Positions 52,662-61,327 of a DNA stretch of 64,000 nucleotides are shown in pieces. The position numbers and the translations under genes were made by a program. Source of the DNA: Caballeronia glathei (GTDB lineage Bacteria; Pseudomonadota; Gammaproteobacteria; Burkholderiales; Burkholderiaceae). Within the stretch, counting starts at the first letter, position 1; each line of letters starts with the position of its first letter. The notes under the pieces are model-generated. The model was not told where the DNA came from. It worked only from the letters and a program-made list of their open reading frames with translations, and ran no database searches. The DNA is taken from the NCBI RefSeq assembly GCF_000698595.1, contig NZ_JFHC01000028.1, positions 1 to 64,000 of the forward strand, written 5' to 3'.

Positions 52662-54296
52662 ATGCACAACCAAGCCCAACCCGCCGCCGCAGCCACGAGC
52701 CGCGCGAGCGTGCTGACCGTTGCAGGCATCGGCAAGACCTACGCCGAGCCGGTGTTGTCGGACGTCTCGCTCGACTTGCGTGCGGGCGAAGTGCTCGCGT
52801 TGACGGGAGAAAACGGCGCGGGCAAGAGTACGCTCTCGAAGATCGTCGGCGGGCTGGTCAGCCCGGGCACCGGCTCGATGACGCTCGCGGGCGCGCCCTA
52901 CGCGCCGGCGACGCGCGGCGACGCCGAAGCGCTCGGCGTGCGCATGGTGATGCAGGAGCTGAATCTCCTGCCGACGCTGTCGGTCGCGGAAAACCTGTTC
53001 CTCAACCGCCTGCCGCACAAGGGCGGGCGATGGGCCGGGCGATTCGGCTGGATCGACCGGCGCACGCTGCGCGAGAACGCGCGTCACGCGATGGCGCAGG
53101 TCGGGCTCGACGCGATCGATCCCGACACGCTCGTCGGCGCGCTGGGGATCGGGCACCAGCAGATGGTCGAGATTGCGCGCAACCTGATCGGCGACTGCCG
53201 CGTGCTGATCCTCGACGAACCCACGGCGATGCTGACCGCGCGCGAAGTCGACCTGCTGTTCGAACAGGTCGCTCGCCTGAAGGCGCGCGGCGTGGCGCTC
53301 GTGTATATCTCGCACCGGCTGGAGGAGCTGAGGCGCATCGCCGAGCGGGCCGCCGTGCTGCGCGACGGGCGCCTCGTGCACGTGGGCGAGATGGCCGCTC
53401 TCACGAGCGAGCGCCTCGTCACGCTGATGGTCGGGCGCGACATCGGCGAGCGGATCGACCTGGGGCCGCGCAGCATCGGCGGGACGGCGCTGAAGGTGGA
53501 AGGCATGACGCGCGGCAACGTGGTCCGCGACGTGTCGTTCGAGGTGCGCGCGGGCGAGATTTTCGGCGTGAGCGGGCTGATCGGCGCGGGCCGCACCGAA
53601 CTGATGCGGCTCATCTACGGCGCGGACCGGGCCGATGGCGGCACGGTGAGCGTGGCGCGCGGGACGCAGGCGCCGGAACCGGTCGTGATCGGGTCGCCGT
53701 CGGACGCCGTGAAGCACGGCATCGCGCTCATCACCGAGGACCGCAAGGGCGAGGGGCTGCTGCTGCCGCTGCCCATCGCGGCGAACATTTCGCTCGGCAA
53801 TATCGGCGAGGTGGCGCGCCACGGCATCGTCGACGCGAAAAGGGAAGCGGCGCTCGCGAGAACGCAGATCGACGCGATGCGCATCCGCACGTCCGGCCCG
53901 GCGCAGGCGGTGTCGGAACTGTCGGGCGGGAACCAGCAGAAAGTGGTGATCGGCCGGTGGCTCGCGCGCGACTGCCGCGTGCTGCTGTTCGACGAACCGA
54001 CGCGCGGCATCGACGTCGGCGCGAAGTTCGACATCTACGGCCTCATGGGCGCGCTCGCCCGCGAAGGCCGGGCGCTCGTGGTGGTGTCGAGCGACCTGCG
54101 CGAGCTGATGCTGATCTGCGACCGGATCGGCGTGATGTCGGCGGGGCGCATGACCGGTGTGTTCGACCGCGACGAATGGTCGCAGGACGCACTGCTCGCC
54201 GCTGCCTTCGCCGGCTACGCGAACCGCGATGCGATCCTGCACGAGCCGCTGGAACCCGACGCGAAGGCGCCGGACGCCAGCACCCTGGGGCACTGA
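52662..54296 (+). CDS. rbsA: Ribose-type ABC transporter ATP-binding protein (two ATPase domains)
   Basis: A 544-aa duplicated ATPase. The first half has Walker A TGENGAGKSTL and a degenerate signature (ALGIGHQQMVEIAR), then Walker B LILDEPTAML. The second half has an altered Walker A-like SGLIGAGRTELM and a good signature ELSGGNQQKVVIGR with LLFDEPTRGID. This layout is typical of sugar importers of the RbsA/MglA type. ATG 52662 is preceded by AGGAAGAGG and is 10 residues inside a longer frame. The permease gene follows directly. Confidence 0.95.
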   Translation: MHNQAQPAAAATSRASVLTVAGIGKTYAEPVLSDVSLDLRAGEVLALTGENGAGKSTLSKIVGGLVSPGTGSMTLAGAPYAPATRGDAEALGVRMVMQELNLLPTLSVAENLFLNRLPHKGGRWAGRFGWIDRRTLRENARHAMAQVGLDAIDPDTLVGALGIGHQQMVEIARNLIGDCRVLILDEPTAMLTAREVDLLFEQVARLKARGVALVYISHRLEELRRIAERAAVLRDGRLVHVGEMAALTSERLVTLMVGRDIGERIDLGPRSIGGTALKVEGMTRGNVVRDVSFEVRAGEIFGVSGLIGAGRTELMRLIYGADRADGGTVSVARGTQAPEPVVIGSPSDAVKHGIALITEDRKGEGLLLPLPIAANISLGNIGEVARHGIVDAKREAALARTQIDAMRIRTSGPAQAVSELSGGNQQKVVIGRWLARDCRVLLFDEPTRGIDVGAKFDIYGLMGALAREGRALVVVSSDLRELMLICDRIGVMSAGRMTGVFDRDEWSQDALLAAAFAGYANRDAILHEPLEPDAKAPDASTLGH

Positions 54297-55328
54297 ATGA
54301 CGATCCAGCCGGGCGAACGCAACCTGCAGACGGAACGGGAACCGGAACGCAAACCCGAGCCGGAGCCGCCGAAGGCCACGAAAGCGGTCGGAACGAGGCT
54401 CGGCTTTTCGAATTACCTGGGCCTCGCGGGCGCGCTCGCCGCGATGATCGCGCTCTTTTCGGTGCTCAGCTCGCATTTCCTGACCTACGACACGTTCAGC
54501 ACGATCGCGAACCAGATTCCGGATCTCGTGGTGATGTCGGTGGGCATGACGTTCGTGCTGATCATCGCGGGCATCGACCTGTCGGTGGGGTCGGTGCTTG
54601 CGCTGGGGGCGTCGGTGGTGAGCGTGGCGGCGCTGCAGTGGCACTGGCCCGCGCTGCCGGCCGCGCTCCTCGGGCTCGCCGCCGCGGCGCTCACCGGCAC
54701 GGTGACGGGCATGGTGACGGTGGCGTGGCGGATTCCGTCGTTCATCGTGTCGCTCGGCGTGCTGGAAGCGGCGCGCGGGCTCGCGTACCAGATGACGAAT
54801 TCGCGCACCGCCTATATTGGCGACGCGTTCGATTTCTTCTCGAATCCGGTCGCGTTCGGCATTTCCCCTGCATTTTTGCTCGCGGTTGCCGTCATGATCG
54901 TGGCACACCTCGTGCTGACCCGTACCGTGTTCGGCCGCTATCTGGTCGGCATCGGGACGAACGAGGAGGCCGTGCGGCTCGCGGGCGTGGACCCGCGTCC
55001 CTACAAGGTGATCGTGTTCGCGCTGATGGGCGCGCTATCGGGGCTCGCGGCGCTGTTTCAGATTTCGCGGCTCGAAGCCGCCGACCCGAACGCGGGCGCC
55101 GGGCTCGAACTGCAGGTGATCGCGGCGGTCGTGATCGGCGGGACGAGCCTGATGGGCGGGCGCGGCTCGGTGATCAGCACGTTTTTTGGCGTCTTGATCA
55201 TCTCGGTGCTGGCGGCCGGCCTCGCGCAGATCGGCGCGAACGAGCCGACCAAGCGGATCATCACCGGCGCGGTGATCGTGGTGGCCGTCGTGCTGGATAC
55301 GTATCGCAGCAGACGGCGAAAGACCTGA
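54297..55328 (+). CDS. rbsC: Ribose-type ABC transporter permease
   Basis: A 343-aa inner-membrane permease. The N-terminal 37 residues are charged (Glu/Pro/Lys-rich) before LGLAGALAAMIALFSVLSS. About nine to ten hydrophobic segments follow. The family signature VLIIAGIDLSVGSVLALGA and the C-terminal GGTSLMGGRGSVISTFFGV are present. The ATG directly follows the rbsA stop, so translation is coupled. It moves the sugar released by RbsB using ATP hydrolysis by RbsA. Confidence 0.95.
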   Translation: MTIQPGERNLQTEREPERKPEPEPPKATKAVGTRLGFSNYLGLAGALAAMIALFSVLSSHFLTYDTFSTIANQIPDLVVMSVGMTFVLIIAGIDLSVGSVLALGASVVSVAALQWHWPALPAALLGLAAAALTGTVTGMVTVAWRIPSFIVSLGVLEAARGLAYQMTNSRTAYIGDAFDFFSNPVAFGISPAFLLAVAVMIVAHLVLTRTVFGRYLVGIGTNEEAVRLAGVDPRPYKVIVFALMGALSGLAALFQISRLEAADPNAGAGLELQVIAAVVIGGTSLMGGRGSVISTFFGVLIISVLAAGLAQIGANEPTKRIITGAVIVVAVVLDTYRSRRRKT

Positions 55329-55626
55329 TTCCGGTGTATTGATGCAGGTGGAGTGCGCGGCGCCGGCGGGCTCGGGCGTCGCCGGAGCGGCAAACGTAAC
55401 ACAGCGGAAGTACCGAAGCAGCGGGAACGACAAGCCGGCACGGGGTTGCACAAGCAGCCGGCGGCAGTGAAGAAGGACACAACAGAGCGGGCAGCCGGGC
55501 TACGCGCATGAGCGGCGTGCGGTATTGCAGGATGAAACCAGGAACAAACGCACGGCGCGGCCGTGCGCTCCGGCGGCCCATCATCAAAAAAGCAGGCAGC
55601 AGGACCCAAGTTGGAGAAGGACGAGT
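55329..55626. other. Intergenic region between rbsC and rbsR
   Basis: A 298-nt gap with no terminator, RNA gene or clear palindrome. Short open frames here have no ribosome binding site. Confidence 0.5.
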
Positions 55627-56670
55627 ATGGCGACGATCAAAGACGTGGCAGCCATTGCGGGCGTTTCGTTCACGACGGTATCCCATGTAGTGAACAATTC
55701 GCGGCCGGTGTCGGCTGATGTACGGGCGAAAGTGGAGCGCGCGATCCGCGAGCTCGACTACGTGCCGTCGGCGGTTGCGCGCTCGCTCAAGGCGCGCTCT
55801 ACCGCGACGATCGGCCTGCTCGTGCCGAACGCGACCAATCCGTATTTCGCAGAACTCGCGCGCGGCGTGGAAGACGGCTGCGCGAAGAACGGCTATTGCG
55901 TGTTCTTCTGCAATTCCGACGACGACCCGGCCAAGCAGCGCAGCTATCTGCGCGTGCTGCAGGAAAAGCGCATCGACGGGCTCGTGATCGCCTCCGCGGG
56001 CGAGGACTCGGTGCTGGCGCAGAGCCTCGCCGGCTCGCGCGAGCCGCTCGTGATCGTCGATCGCAACATCGAGGGGGTCACGGCCGATCTGGTGCAGATC
56101 GATCACGAAAAGGGCGCCTACCTCGCGACGAAGCACCTGCTGCAGCTCGGCCACGCCGACATCGGCTGCATCACGGGGCCGGTTTCGACCGCCGTGAGCG
56201 CGATGCGCGTGCACGGTTTCATCCGGGCGATGGCGGAGCGCGGCCTCGAAATCGAGCCGAACGCGATCGTCGAAAGCGATTTTTCGGCGACGGGCGGCTA
56301 CGCGGCGGCCTCGCGCCTCTTCGACACCATGAAGCCGAGCGCCATTTTCGCGTGCAACGACATGATGGGCATCGGCGCGCTGCGGGCGGCCGCGGAGCGG
56401 GGCATCAGCGTGCCGAACGACTGCTCGATCATCGGCTTCGACGACGTCGAGCTGAGCCGCTACACGTACCCGGCGCTCTCGACGGTCGGCCAGTCGGTGC
56501 GCGCGCTCGGCGAAATGGCGGCGCAGACGCTGATCGACCGCATCGTCGGCAAGCTTGCCGGGACGACGCGCCGGCGTGTCGTCGCGCCGCGCCTCATCAA
56601 GCGGGAATCGACGGCGGTGGTGTCGGAGACGCGCCGCCTCGTCAAGCGCGCCGCGACGCAAAAGGCGTGA
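55627..56670 (+). CDS. rbsR: LacI-family transcriptional regulator, probable ribose repressor
   Basis: A 347-aa regulator. The N-terminal helix-turn-helix is ATIKDVAAIAGVSFTTVSHV, with the hinge-helix segment YVPSAVARSLK. The effector domain resembles periplasmic binding proteins: GLLVPNATNPYFAELARG, IDGLVIAS, and IFACNDMMGIGAL near the end. ATG 55627 is selected because it starts the HTH; a 34-residue upstream extension in the frame is Arg-rich and unsupported. It probably binds the palindrome at 51206-51219 and responds to ribose. Confidence 0.94.
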   Translation: MATIKDVAAIAGVSFTTVSHVVNNSRPVSADVRAKVERAIRELDYVPSAVARSLKARSTATIGLLVPNATNPYFAELARGVEDGCAKNGYCVFFCNSDDDPAKQRSYLRVLQEKRIDGLVIASAGEDSVLAQSLAGSREPLVIVDRNIEGVTADLVQIDHEKGAYLATKHLLQLGHADIGCITGPVSTAVSAMRVHGFIRAMAERGLEIEPNAIVESDFSATGGYAAASRLFDTMKPSAIFACNDMMGIGALRAAAERGISVPNDCSIIGFDDVELSRYTYPALSTVGQSVRALGEMAAQTLIDRIVGKLAGTTRRRVVAPRLIKRESTAVVSETRRLVKRAATQKA

Positions 56671-56777
56671 GGGCGTGAGGACTTGAGCGCGGCGCGCCCG
56701 CGCCGGACCAACGAAGCAGGGACCGGGCGCGGCGCATCGCGCCCGTGGCAACACAGAACAAAGGAGACGCAACACCC

Positions 56778-57737
56778 ATGAGCGCGCGACCCGCAGACGA
56801 CGGCGCCCCGGCGCCCACACACCCGAACCCGGGCCGCGTGGTCGTGGTCGGCAGTCTCAACATGGACCTCGTGGCGCGTGCACCGCGCTTGCCGAAGCCC
56901 GGCGAAACGCTCGCGGGCCATGCGTTCGCGCAGGTGCCGGGCGGCAAGGGCGGCAACCAGGCGGTCGCGGCGGCCCGGCTCGGCGCGCGGGTGGCGATGC
57001 TCGGCTGCGTCGGCGGCGATGCCAACGGCGCGATCCTGCGGCGCGGGCTCGAAGCGGAGTCGATCGACTGCGCGGCGCTCGGCACGAGCGCATCGGCGCC
57101 GACGGGCGTGGCGCTCATCATCGTCGACGACGCGAGCCAGAATGCCATCGTGATCGTCGCGGGCAGCAACGCCGAGGTGACACCCGAAACGGTGGCCCGG
57201 CACGAAGCGCTCCTCGCGACGGCCGACGTGATCGTCTGCCAGCTCGAAACGCCGCCCGACGCGGTGCGCGCCGCGCTCGCCGCGGGCAGGCGGCTTCGCA
57301 AGACCACCATCCTGAACCCCGCGCCCGCCGCGAGCGCGCTTCCCGACGACTGGTTTCCCCTGATCGACTATCTGATCCCGAACGAACTGGAGGCGGCGAC
57401 GCTTGCCGGCATCGGGATCGCCACGCCCGACGACGCCCGCCGCGCCGCCGCTGCATTGCGTCAAAAAGGGGCGCGAAACGTGATCGTCACGCTGGGTTCG
57501 CAGGGGGTGTACGCGCTTCTCGAAGGCGGCGAAGGCGAGCATCTGCGCGCGCCGGCCGTGAAGGCGATCGATACAACGGCAGCCGGCGACACCTTTATCG
57601 GCGGGTTCGCCGCCGAGCTGGCACGCGGCAGCGCCGTATCCGCCGCGATTGCGTTCGGCCAGCGCGCCGCGGCGCTCGCGGTCACGCGCGAGGGCGCGCA
57701 GCCATCCATTCCGCAGCGCAGCGAAATCTCAGCATAA
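56778..57737 (+). CDS. rbsK: Ribokinase
   Basis: A 319-aa PfkB-family kinase that makes ribose-5-phosphate from ribose and ATP. PfkB signature 1 is VPGGKGGNQAVAAARLG; signature 2 is DTTAAGDTFIGGF with the catalytic Asp. GSLNMDLV near the N-terminus contacts sugar. ATG 56778 is preceded by AAGGAG at 12 nt; a GTG at 56745 is in frame but lies before that ribosome binding site. It closes the operon, confirming a sugar pathway. The downstream 200 nt contain no terminator I can see. Confidence 0.94.
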   Translation: MSARPADDGAPAPTHPNPGRVVVVGSLNMDLVARAPRLPKPGETLAGHAFAQVPGGKGGNQAVAAARLGARVAMLGCVGGDANGAILRRGLEAESIDCAALGTSASAPTGVALIIVDDASQNAIVIVAGSNAEVTPETVARHEALLATADVIVCQLETPPDAVRAALAAGRRLRKTTILNPAPAASALPDDWFPLIDYLIPNELEAATLAGIGIATPDDARRAAAALRQKGARNVIVTLGSQGVYALLEGGEGEHLRAPAVKAIDTTAAGDTFIGGFAAELARGSAVSAAIAFGQRAAALAVTREGAQPSIPQRSEISA

Positions 57738-57937
57738 TTCTTCCCGGATCTTTCCGAATAGCACGTTTGTTCGCGTCCTTCATTTCGTCATACGATAAAA
57801 ATATTCTCAAGTGCCTCCGCGCTGCGCCGTAATAGGACAGTAAGCGGGCCGCTCAGAGCCCGCTTCGGTAGCGCCGGCCGACGGCTGTCGTGCTGCCGTC
57901 ATCGCGTGCACCGTCCGCTGCGCCACCAAGGAGAATC

Positions 57938-59674
57938 ATGAAAAAGAGTTTGACGATCAAGGCCCGCCTCGGCATCTCGATGGCGTTTCTCGGCGCGTTG
58001 CTGATCGCGATCGGCGTGCTTGGCCTCGTCGGCATGAGCCGGTCCAACGACGCGTTCCTGAACACGTTCTCGGTGCAGATGCCGAGCGCGGTCGCCGTCG
58101 GCAACACCGAGCTGTATGCCGCGCGCGAGCGGCTCGTATTCGATCGTGCGGCGCTGCTGGTCGGCACCGCGGAGGTGGCGGCAACCGTCGAGCGCGCCCG
58201 CATGATGCGCGATCGCGCCGACGGCTACTGGAAGGAATACCTGGCGCTGCCGCACAGCGCGGAGGAACGGCAGCTCGCCGACGCGGCGCAGGAGAAGCGC
58301 CTCGCGCTGCAGAAGCGCGTCGACGGGGGGCTGCAGGCGATCGCCGCCGCCGACCACGAGCGCATCGTGACCGAAGCGAAGGCGATGCAGGCGGCCTACA
58401 ACGAACTCTCGAACGCCAACGACGCGCTGCGCAAGCACCTGATGGACAGGGCACGCGCCGGCTACGAGACCGCGCAGCAGACGTTCGGCCTCTTTCGCAC
58501 GGTGAGCCTGCTGGCGATCGCGGCGGGGCTGGCCGCGGCCGCGTTCGCGTGGTTCTCGCTGCGCCGCGCCATCGCCCGGCCGCTCGACGAGGCGCTCGGC
58601 CACTTCGATGCGATCGCCGCCGGCGACCTGCGCCGCACCGTGAACGTGACTTCGCGCGACGAAATGGGCCAGTTGCTCGAAGGGCTCGCGAGGATGCGCT
58701 CGAGCCTCGTCACGACGGTCGAGACGGTGCGCTCGGGCAGCGAGTCGATCGCCTCGGCGACCAAGCAGATCGCGGCGGGCAATATCGACCTGTCGTCGCG
58801 CACGGAGGAACAGGCGTCCGCGCTGCAGGAAACGGCGTCGAGCATGGAGGAGCTGACGGGGACGGTCAGGCAGAACGCCGAGAATGCCCGCCAGGCGAGC
58901 GCGCTCGCGGCGAGCGCGTCGGAGATCGCCAACAAGGGCAGCTCGGTCGTAAGCCAGGTGGTCGGCACGATGGGCGAGATCAACCAGAGCTCGGCGAAGA
59001 TCGCGGACATCATCACGATCATCGAAGGCATTGCGTTCCAGACCAACATCCTCGCGCTCAACGCCGCGGTGGAAGCGGCCCGCGCGGGCGAGGAAGGCCG
59101 CGGTTTCGCGGTCGTGGCGGGCGAGGTGCGCAGCCTCGCGCAGCGTTCGTCGGCGGCGGCGAAGGAGATCAAGGAACTCATCGACACCTCGGTGGAACGC
59201 GTGCAGTCGGGCACGACGCTCGTCGACGAAGCCGGGCGCACGATGAACGAGATCATCGGCGCGGTGCAGCGCGTGACCGACATCATGGGCGAGATCGCGG
59301 CGGCCTCCGAGGAGCAGAGCGGCGGCATCGAGCAGGTGGCGCGCGCCGTCACGCAGATGGACGAGGTGACGCAGCAGAACGCGGCGCTCGTCGAGGAAGC
59401 GGCGGCGGCGGCGCAGTCGCTGGAAAGCCAGGCGGCGAAGCTGCGTCAGGCGGTCGCGGTGTTCCAGCTCGCCGACGGGGCCACGCATGGGGCTACGCAT
59501 GGCGCGGTGCCGGCGGTGCGGGCGGCACCGGTCCGGGCGCCGGCGCCGAAGCGCGTGCAGCCGACAAGGCCGGCGGCGCCGGCACCGGCGAGGCGCGAGC
59601 CGGTGGCGGCCGCGCCGCGTTCCGCCGCCGCACCGGTCGCCGCGGGCGCCGGCGGCGACTGGGAGACATTCTGA
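57938..59674 (+). CDS. Methyl-accepting chemotaxis protein, Tar-like
   Basis: A 578-aa chemoreceptor. TM1 is about residues 12-33 (ISMAFLGALLIAIGVLGLVG) and TM2 is about 188-210 (VSLLAIAAGLAAAAFAW). The periplasmic domain between them is a four-helix-type sensor. HAMP starts near RRAIARPLDEAL. The signalling domain has the invariant hairpin IAFQTNILALNAAVEAARAG and conserved methylation helices. A long Ala/Pro/Arg-rich tail ends in DWETF, the pentapeptide type bound by CheR/CheB. ATG 57938 is preceded by AAGGAG. The ligand is unknown. Confidence 0.95.
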   Translation: MKKSLTIKARLGISMAFLGALLIAIGVLGLVGMSRSNDAFLNTFSVQMPSAVAVGNTELYAARERLVFDRAALLVGTAEVAATVERARMMRDRADGYWKEYLALPHSAEERQLADAAQEKRLALQKRVDGGLQAIAAADHERIVTEAKAMQAAYNELSNANDALRKHLMDRARAGYETAQQTFGLFRTVSLLAIAAGLAAAAFAWFSLRRAIARPLDEALGHFDAIAAGDLRRTVNVTSRDEMGQLLEGLARMRSSLVTTVETVRSGSESIASATKQIAAGNIDLSSRTEEQASALQETASSMEELTGTVRQNAENARQASALAASASEIANKGSSVVSQVVGTMGEINQSSAKIADIITIIEGIAFQTNILALNAAVEAARAGEEGRGFAVVAGEVRSLAQRSSAAAKEIKELIDTSVERVQSGTTLVDEAGRTMNEIIGAVQRVTDIMGEIAAASEEQSGGIEQVARAVTQMDEVTQQNAALVEEAAAAAQSLESQAAKLRQAVAVFQLADGATHGATHGAVPAVRAAPVRAPAPKRVQPTRPAAPAPARREPVAAAPRSAAAPVAAGAGGDWETF

Positions 59675-59801
59675 GGCTGACTGACTGAATCCTGATCGAA
59701 GGCCGCTGGTCGCCCGGCTGCACGCCCGGATGTGTCAGGCTGCCCGGTTCCAGCGCGGCAGTTACAAATAGACGCGCAGGATCGAATAGACGCCCGAACC
59801 G

Positions 59802-59840
59802 AACGCGCGCCGCGGATTTCCTCGCGGCGCGCGTTTTCGT
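59802..59840 (+). terminator. Rho-independent terminator after the chemoreceptor gene
   Basis: A 13-bp stem AACGCGCGCCGCG (59802-59814) with its complement at 59823-59835, around an 8-nt loop, followed by TTTTCGTTTT-type sequence. The T-run is broken but the stem is strong. Confidence 0.82.
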
Positions 59841-59945
59841 TTTGGCTCGCACTGCCCGCACAGCGTGGCGTGGATGAAGTCGCATGAGGCGGTAACTCGT
59901 ACACTGATGGCAACGTGCGTCACCGCTCATCAGAGGAAGCCCGAC

Positions 59946-60707
59946 ATGACCGAATCGACACTCGCCGCGCAACTCGTGCACGCCCGGCAGCAGCATGCGC
60001 TGATCGAAGAACTCAACGGCCGCGACATTCCTGCCGACACCGGCGCCGCCTACGCCGTCCAGCACGAGGTGCTGAGGCTCACGGGCGCGCGCATCGGCGG
60101 CTGGAAGATCGGCGCGCGATCGCCCTCGGCGCAGGCATCGGGCGCGCCGATCGATGCGTCGCTCGTCCATGCGTCGCCGGCGCGGCTCGAATTCAGTTCA
60201 TTCTTTCGCGTGCTGGTGGAACTGGAGATCGCGTTTCGCTTTGCGCACGCGCTGCCCGCGCGCAGCGAACCTTACACACGCGAGGAAGTTTTTGCCGCGC
60301 TCGGCGGCGTGGCGGTCGCGCTGGAAATCGTCGACAGCCGCTTCGCCCAGTGGCCCAATCTCGCGCCGCTCGCGCAGCTCGCCGATTCCCAGAACAACGG
60401 CGCGCTCGTCGTGGGCGGCATCGAACCCTACGACGTCGTCGCGCCCGGGTTCGACTTCATTGCGCCGCGGCTCGCGCTCTCGCTCGACGGCGTGTCGATC
60501 GTGCCGCAGACCCCCGGCAACCCTGCCGGCGACCCGCGCGAACTGCTGGTGTGGCTCGTCAACCACTGCTCGCGCATGGGCCATGCCGTCGAGCCATTCT
60601 GGACCGTCACGACAGGTTCATATACCGGGGCTTACCGCGTCGAAGTGCCGGGAGTGATTCACGGGTCGATCGACCGCATCGGGGAAATTGAACTGGCGCT
60701 TGTGTGA
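59946..60707 (+). CDS. 2-keto-4-pentenoate hydratase-like protein (MhpD family)
   Basis: A 253-aa member of the fumarylacetoacetate-hydrolase-like hydratase group (MhpD/DmpE type), acting in meta-cleavage of aromatics in characterised members. Family traits are AAYAVQHEVLRLTGARIGGW, an ELEIAFRFAHAL metal-binding stretch with paired Glu, and TTGSYTGAYRVE near the C-terminus. No other catabolic gene adjoins it, so its pathway is unknown. ATG 59946 starts after a GAGGAAGC ribosome site; upstream in-frame ATGs at 59865 and 59907 lack one. Confidence 0.85.
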   Translation: MTESTLAAQLVHARQQHALIEELNGRDIPADTGAAYAVQHEVLRLTGARIGGWKIGARSPSAQASGAPIDASLVHASPARLEFSSFFRVLVELEIAFRFAHALPARSEPYTREEVFAALGGVAVALEIVDSRFAQWPNLAPLAQLADSQNNGALVVGGIEPYDVVAPGFDFIAPRLALSLDGVSIVPQTPGNPAGDPRELLVWLVNHCSRMGHAVEPFWTVTTGSYTGAYRVEVPGVIHGSIDRIGEIELALV

Positions 60708-60763
60708 GTCTGGCGATATCGATCGTGATGCAATATGGCCGCATATAACCATTCATGCGTAAC

Positions 60764-60835
60764 GGGTATTGAACGCGGGTATTGAACCCGGGTATCGAAC
60801 GCAGGTATCGAACGCAGGTATCGCAGGTATCGAAC
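60764..60835. repeat. Tandem 13-bp repeat (GGGTATCGAACGC), six units
   Basis: Units start at 60764, 60777, 60790, 60803, 60816 (truncated to 9 bp) and 60825. They vary at T/C and G/A sites: GGGTATTGAACGC, GGGTATTGAACCC, GGGTATCGAACGC, AGGTATCGAACGC. The array is 57 nt after the hydratase stop. The truncated fifth unit suggests replication slippage. Confidence 0.93.
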
Positions 60836-61051
60836 ATGCCAATGGAATATTAAAGCGTAAGCGTAGTTTACAAAGTGAGCGAACGCTGCGAGCGTGGAAC
60901 ACAATCAAAACGGCCGGGTCGGTCCGAATGGAAATAGTGTGCGCCGGACATGCCGTCCCGTATGACGCGGCCGGGAGCGAAACGTGCTGCGCGGCGCGAG
61001 CGCAGGGATGGCGGAAATATTCCGGCATTGCCCGGGAAAGGAGGCAAGTGC
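60836..61051. other. Lower-GC leader region upstream of the small ORF and prkA
   Basis: From the repeat array to the prkA start there are about 490 nt with lower G+C than both neighbours by eye (near 50%). It contains the candidate small ORF at 61052 and a hairpin with GCAA tetraloop at 61211-61228. No promoter of good quality was identified. Confidence 0.55.
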
Positions 61052-61168
61052 ATGAGAGACGGGAAGGTAGAGCCGCACGTAGAAGTGCGCTGCAACGAGG
61101 TGAACCGAACAGGCAAACGGACAATGGCGCAACAGGATATGACCATTGGGACTGAGGATTGTAGGTGA
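61052..61168 (+). CDS. Candidate 38-aa small ORF upstream of prkA
   Basis: ATG 61052 to TGA 61166-61168. The upstream AAAGGAGG lies exactly 7 nt from the ATG, the best ribosome binding site in the neighbourhood. The peptide starts MRDGKVEPHVEVRCNEVN and ends TIGTEDCR: hydrophilic, two cysteines, no signal or membrane segment. The prkA start is 159 nt further. It does not resemble a family known to me. It could be an unannotated protein or a leader peptide; coding status is not proven. Confidence 0.5.
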   Translation: MRDGKVEPHVEVRCNEVNRTGKRTMAQQDMTIGTEDCR

Positions 61169-61327
61169 ACGAAAATAATCCACCAAGCTAGGGAATCGTT
61201 CGATGCATTTCGCGCACGCAAGTGCGTGAAAAAAAATTCGAAAGGGTTTAGGATGAATTCAAGCGATGTCGTTTCGATTACGCGCTCCGCGCACGGCAAC
61301 GCTTTCTGACTTCGGCGAGGAGGTAGC

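Noticed and set aside
52610-55342. A 910-codon plus-strand frame overlapping rbsA and rbsC
   Set aside because: Arg/Gly/Ala-rich in the wrong phase relative to clear ABC genes; shadow frame.
57738-57937. Possible flagellar sigma-28 promoter before the chemoreceptor (CGATAA near 57794)
   Set aside because: No TAAA-like -35 at the correct 15-nt spacing was found.
60764-60835. CRISPR array
   Set aside because: Units are 13 bp, contiguous with no spacers, and no cas genes are present.
61211-61236. Hairpin with GCAA tetraloop followed by eight A as a terminator before prkA
   Set aside because: The plus strand has A rather than T after the stem, and on the minus strand the T-run precedes it, so it cannot be a standard terminator in either direction.
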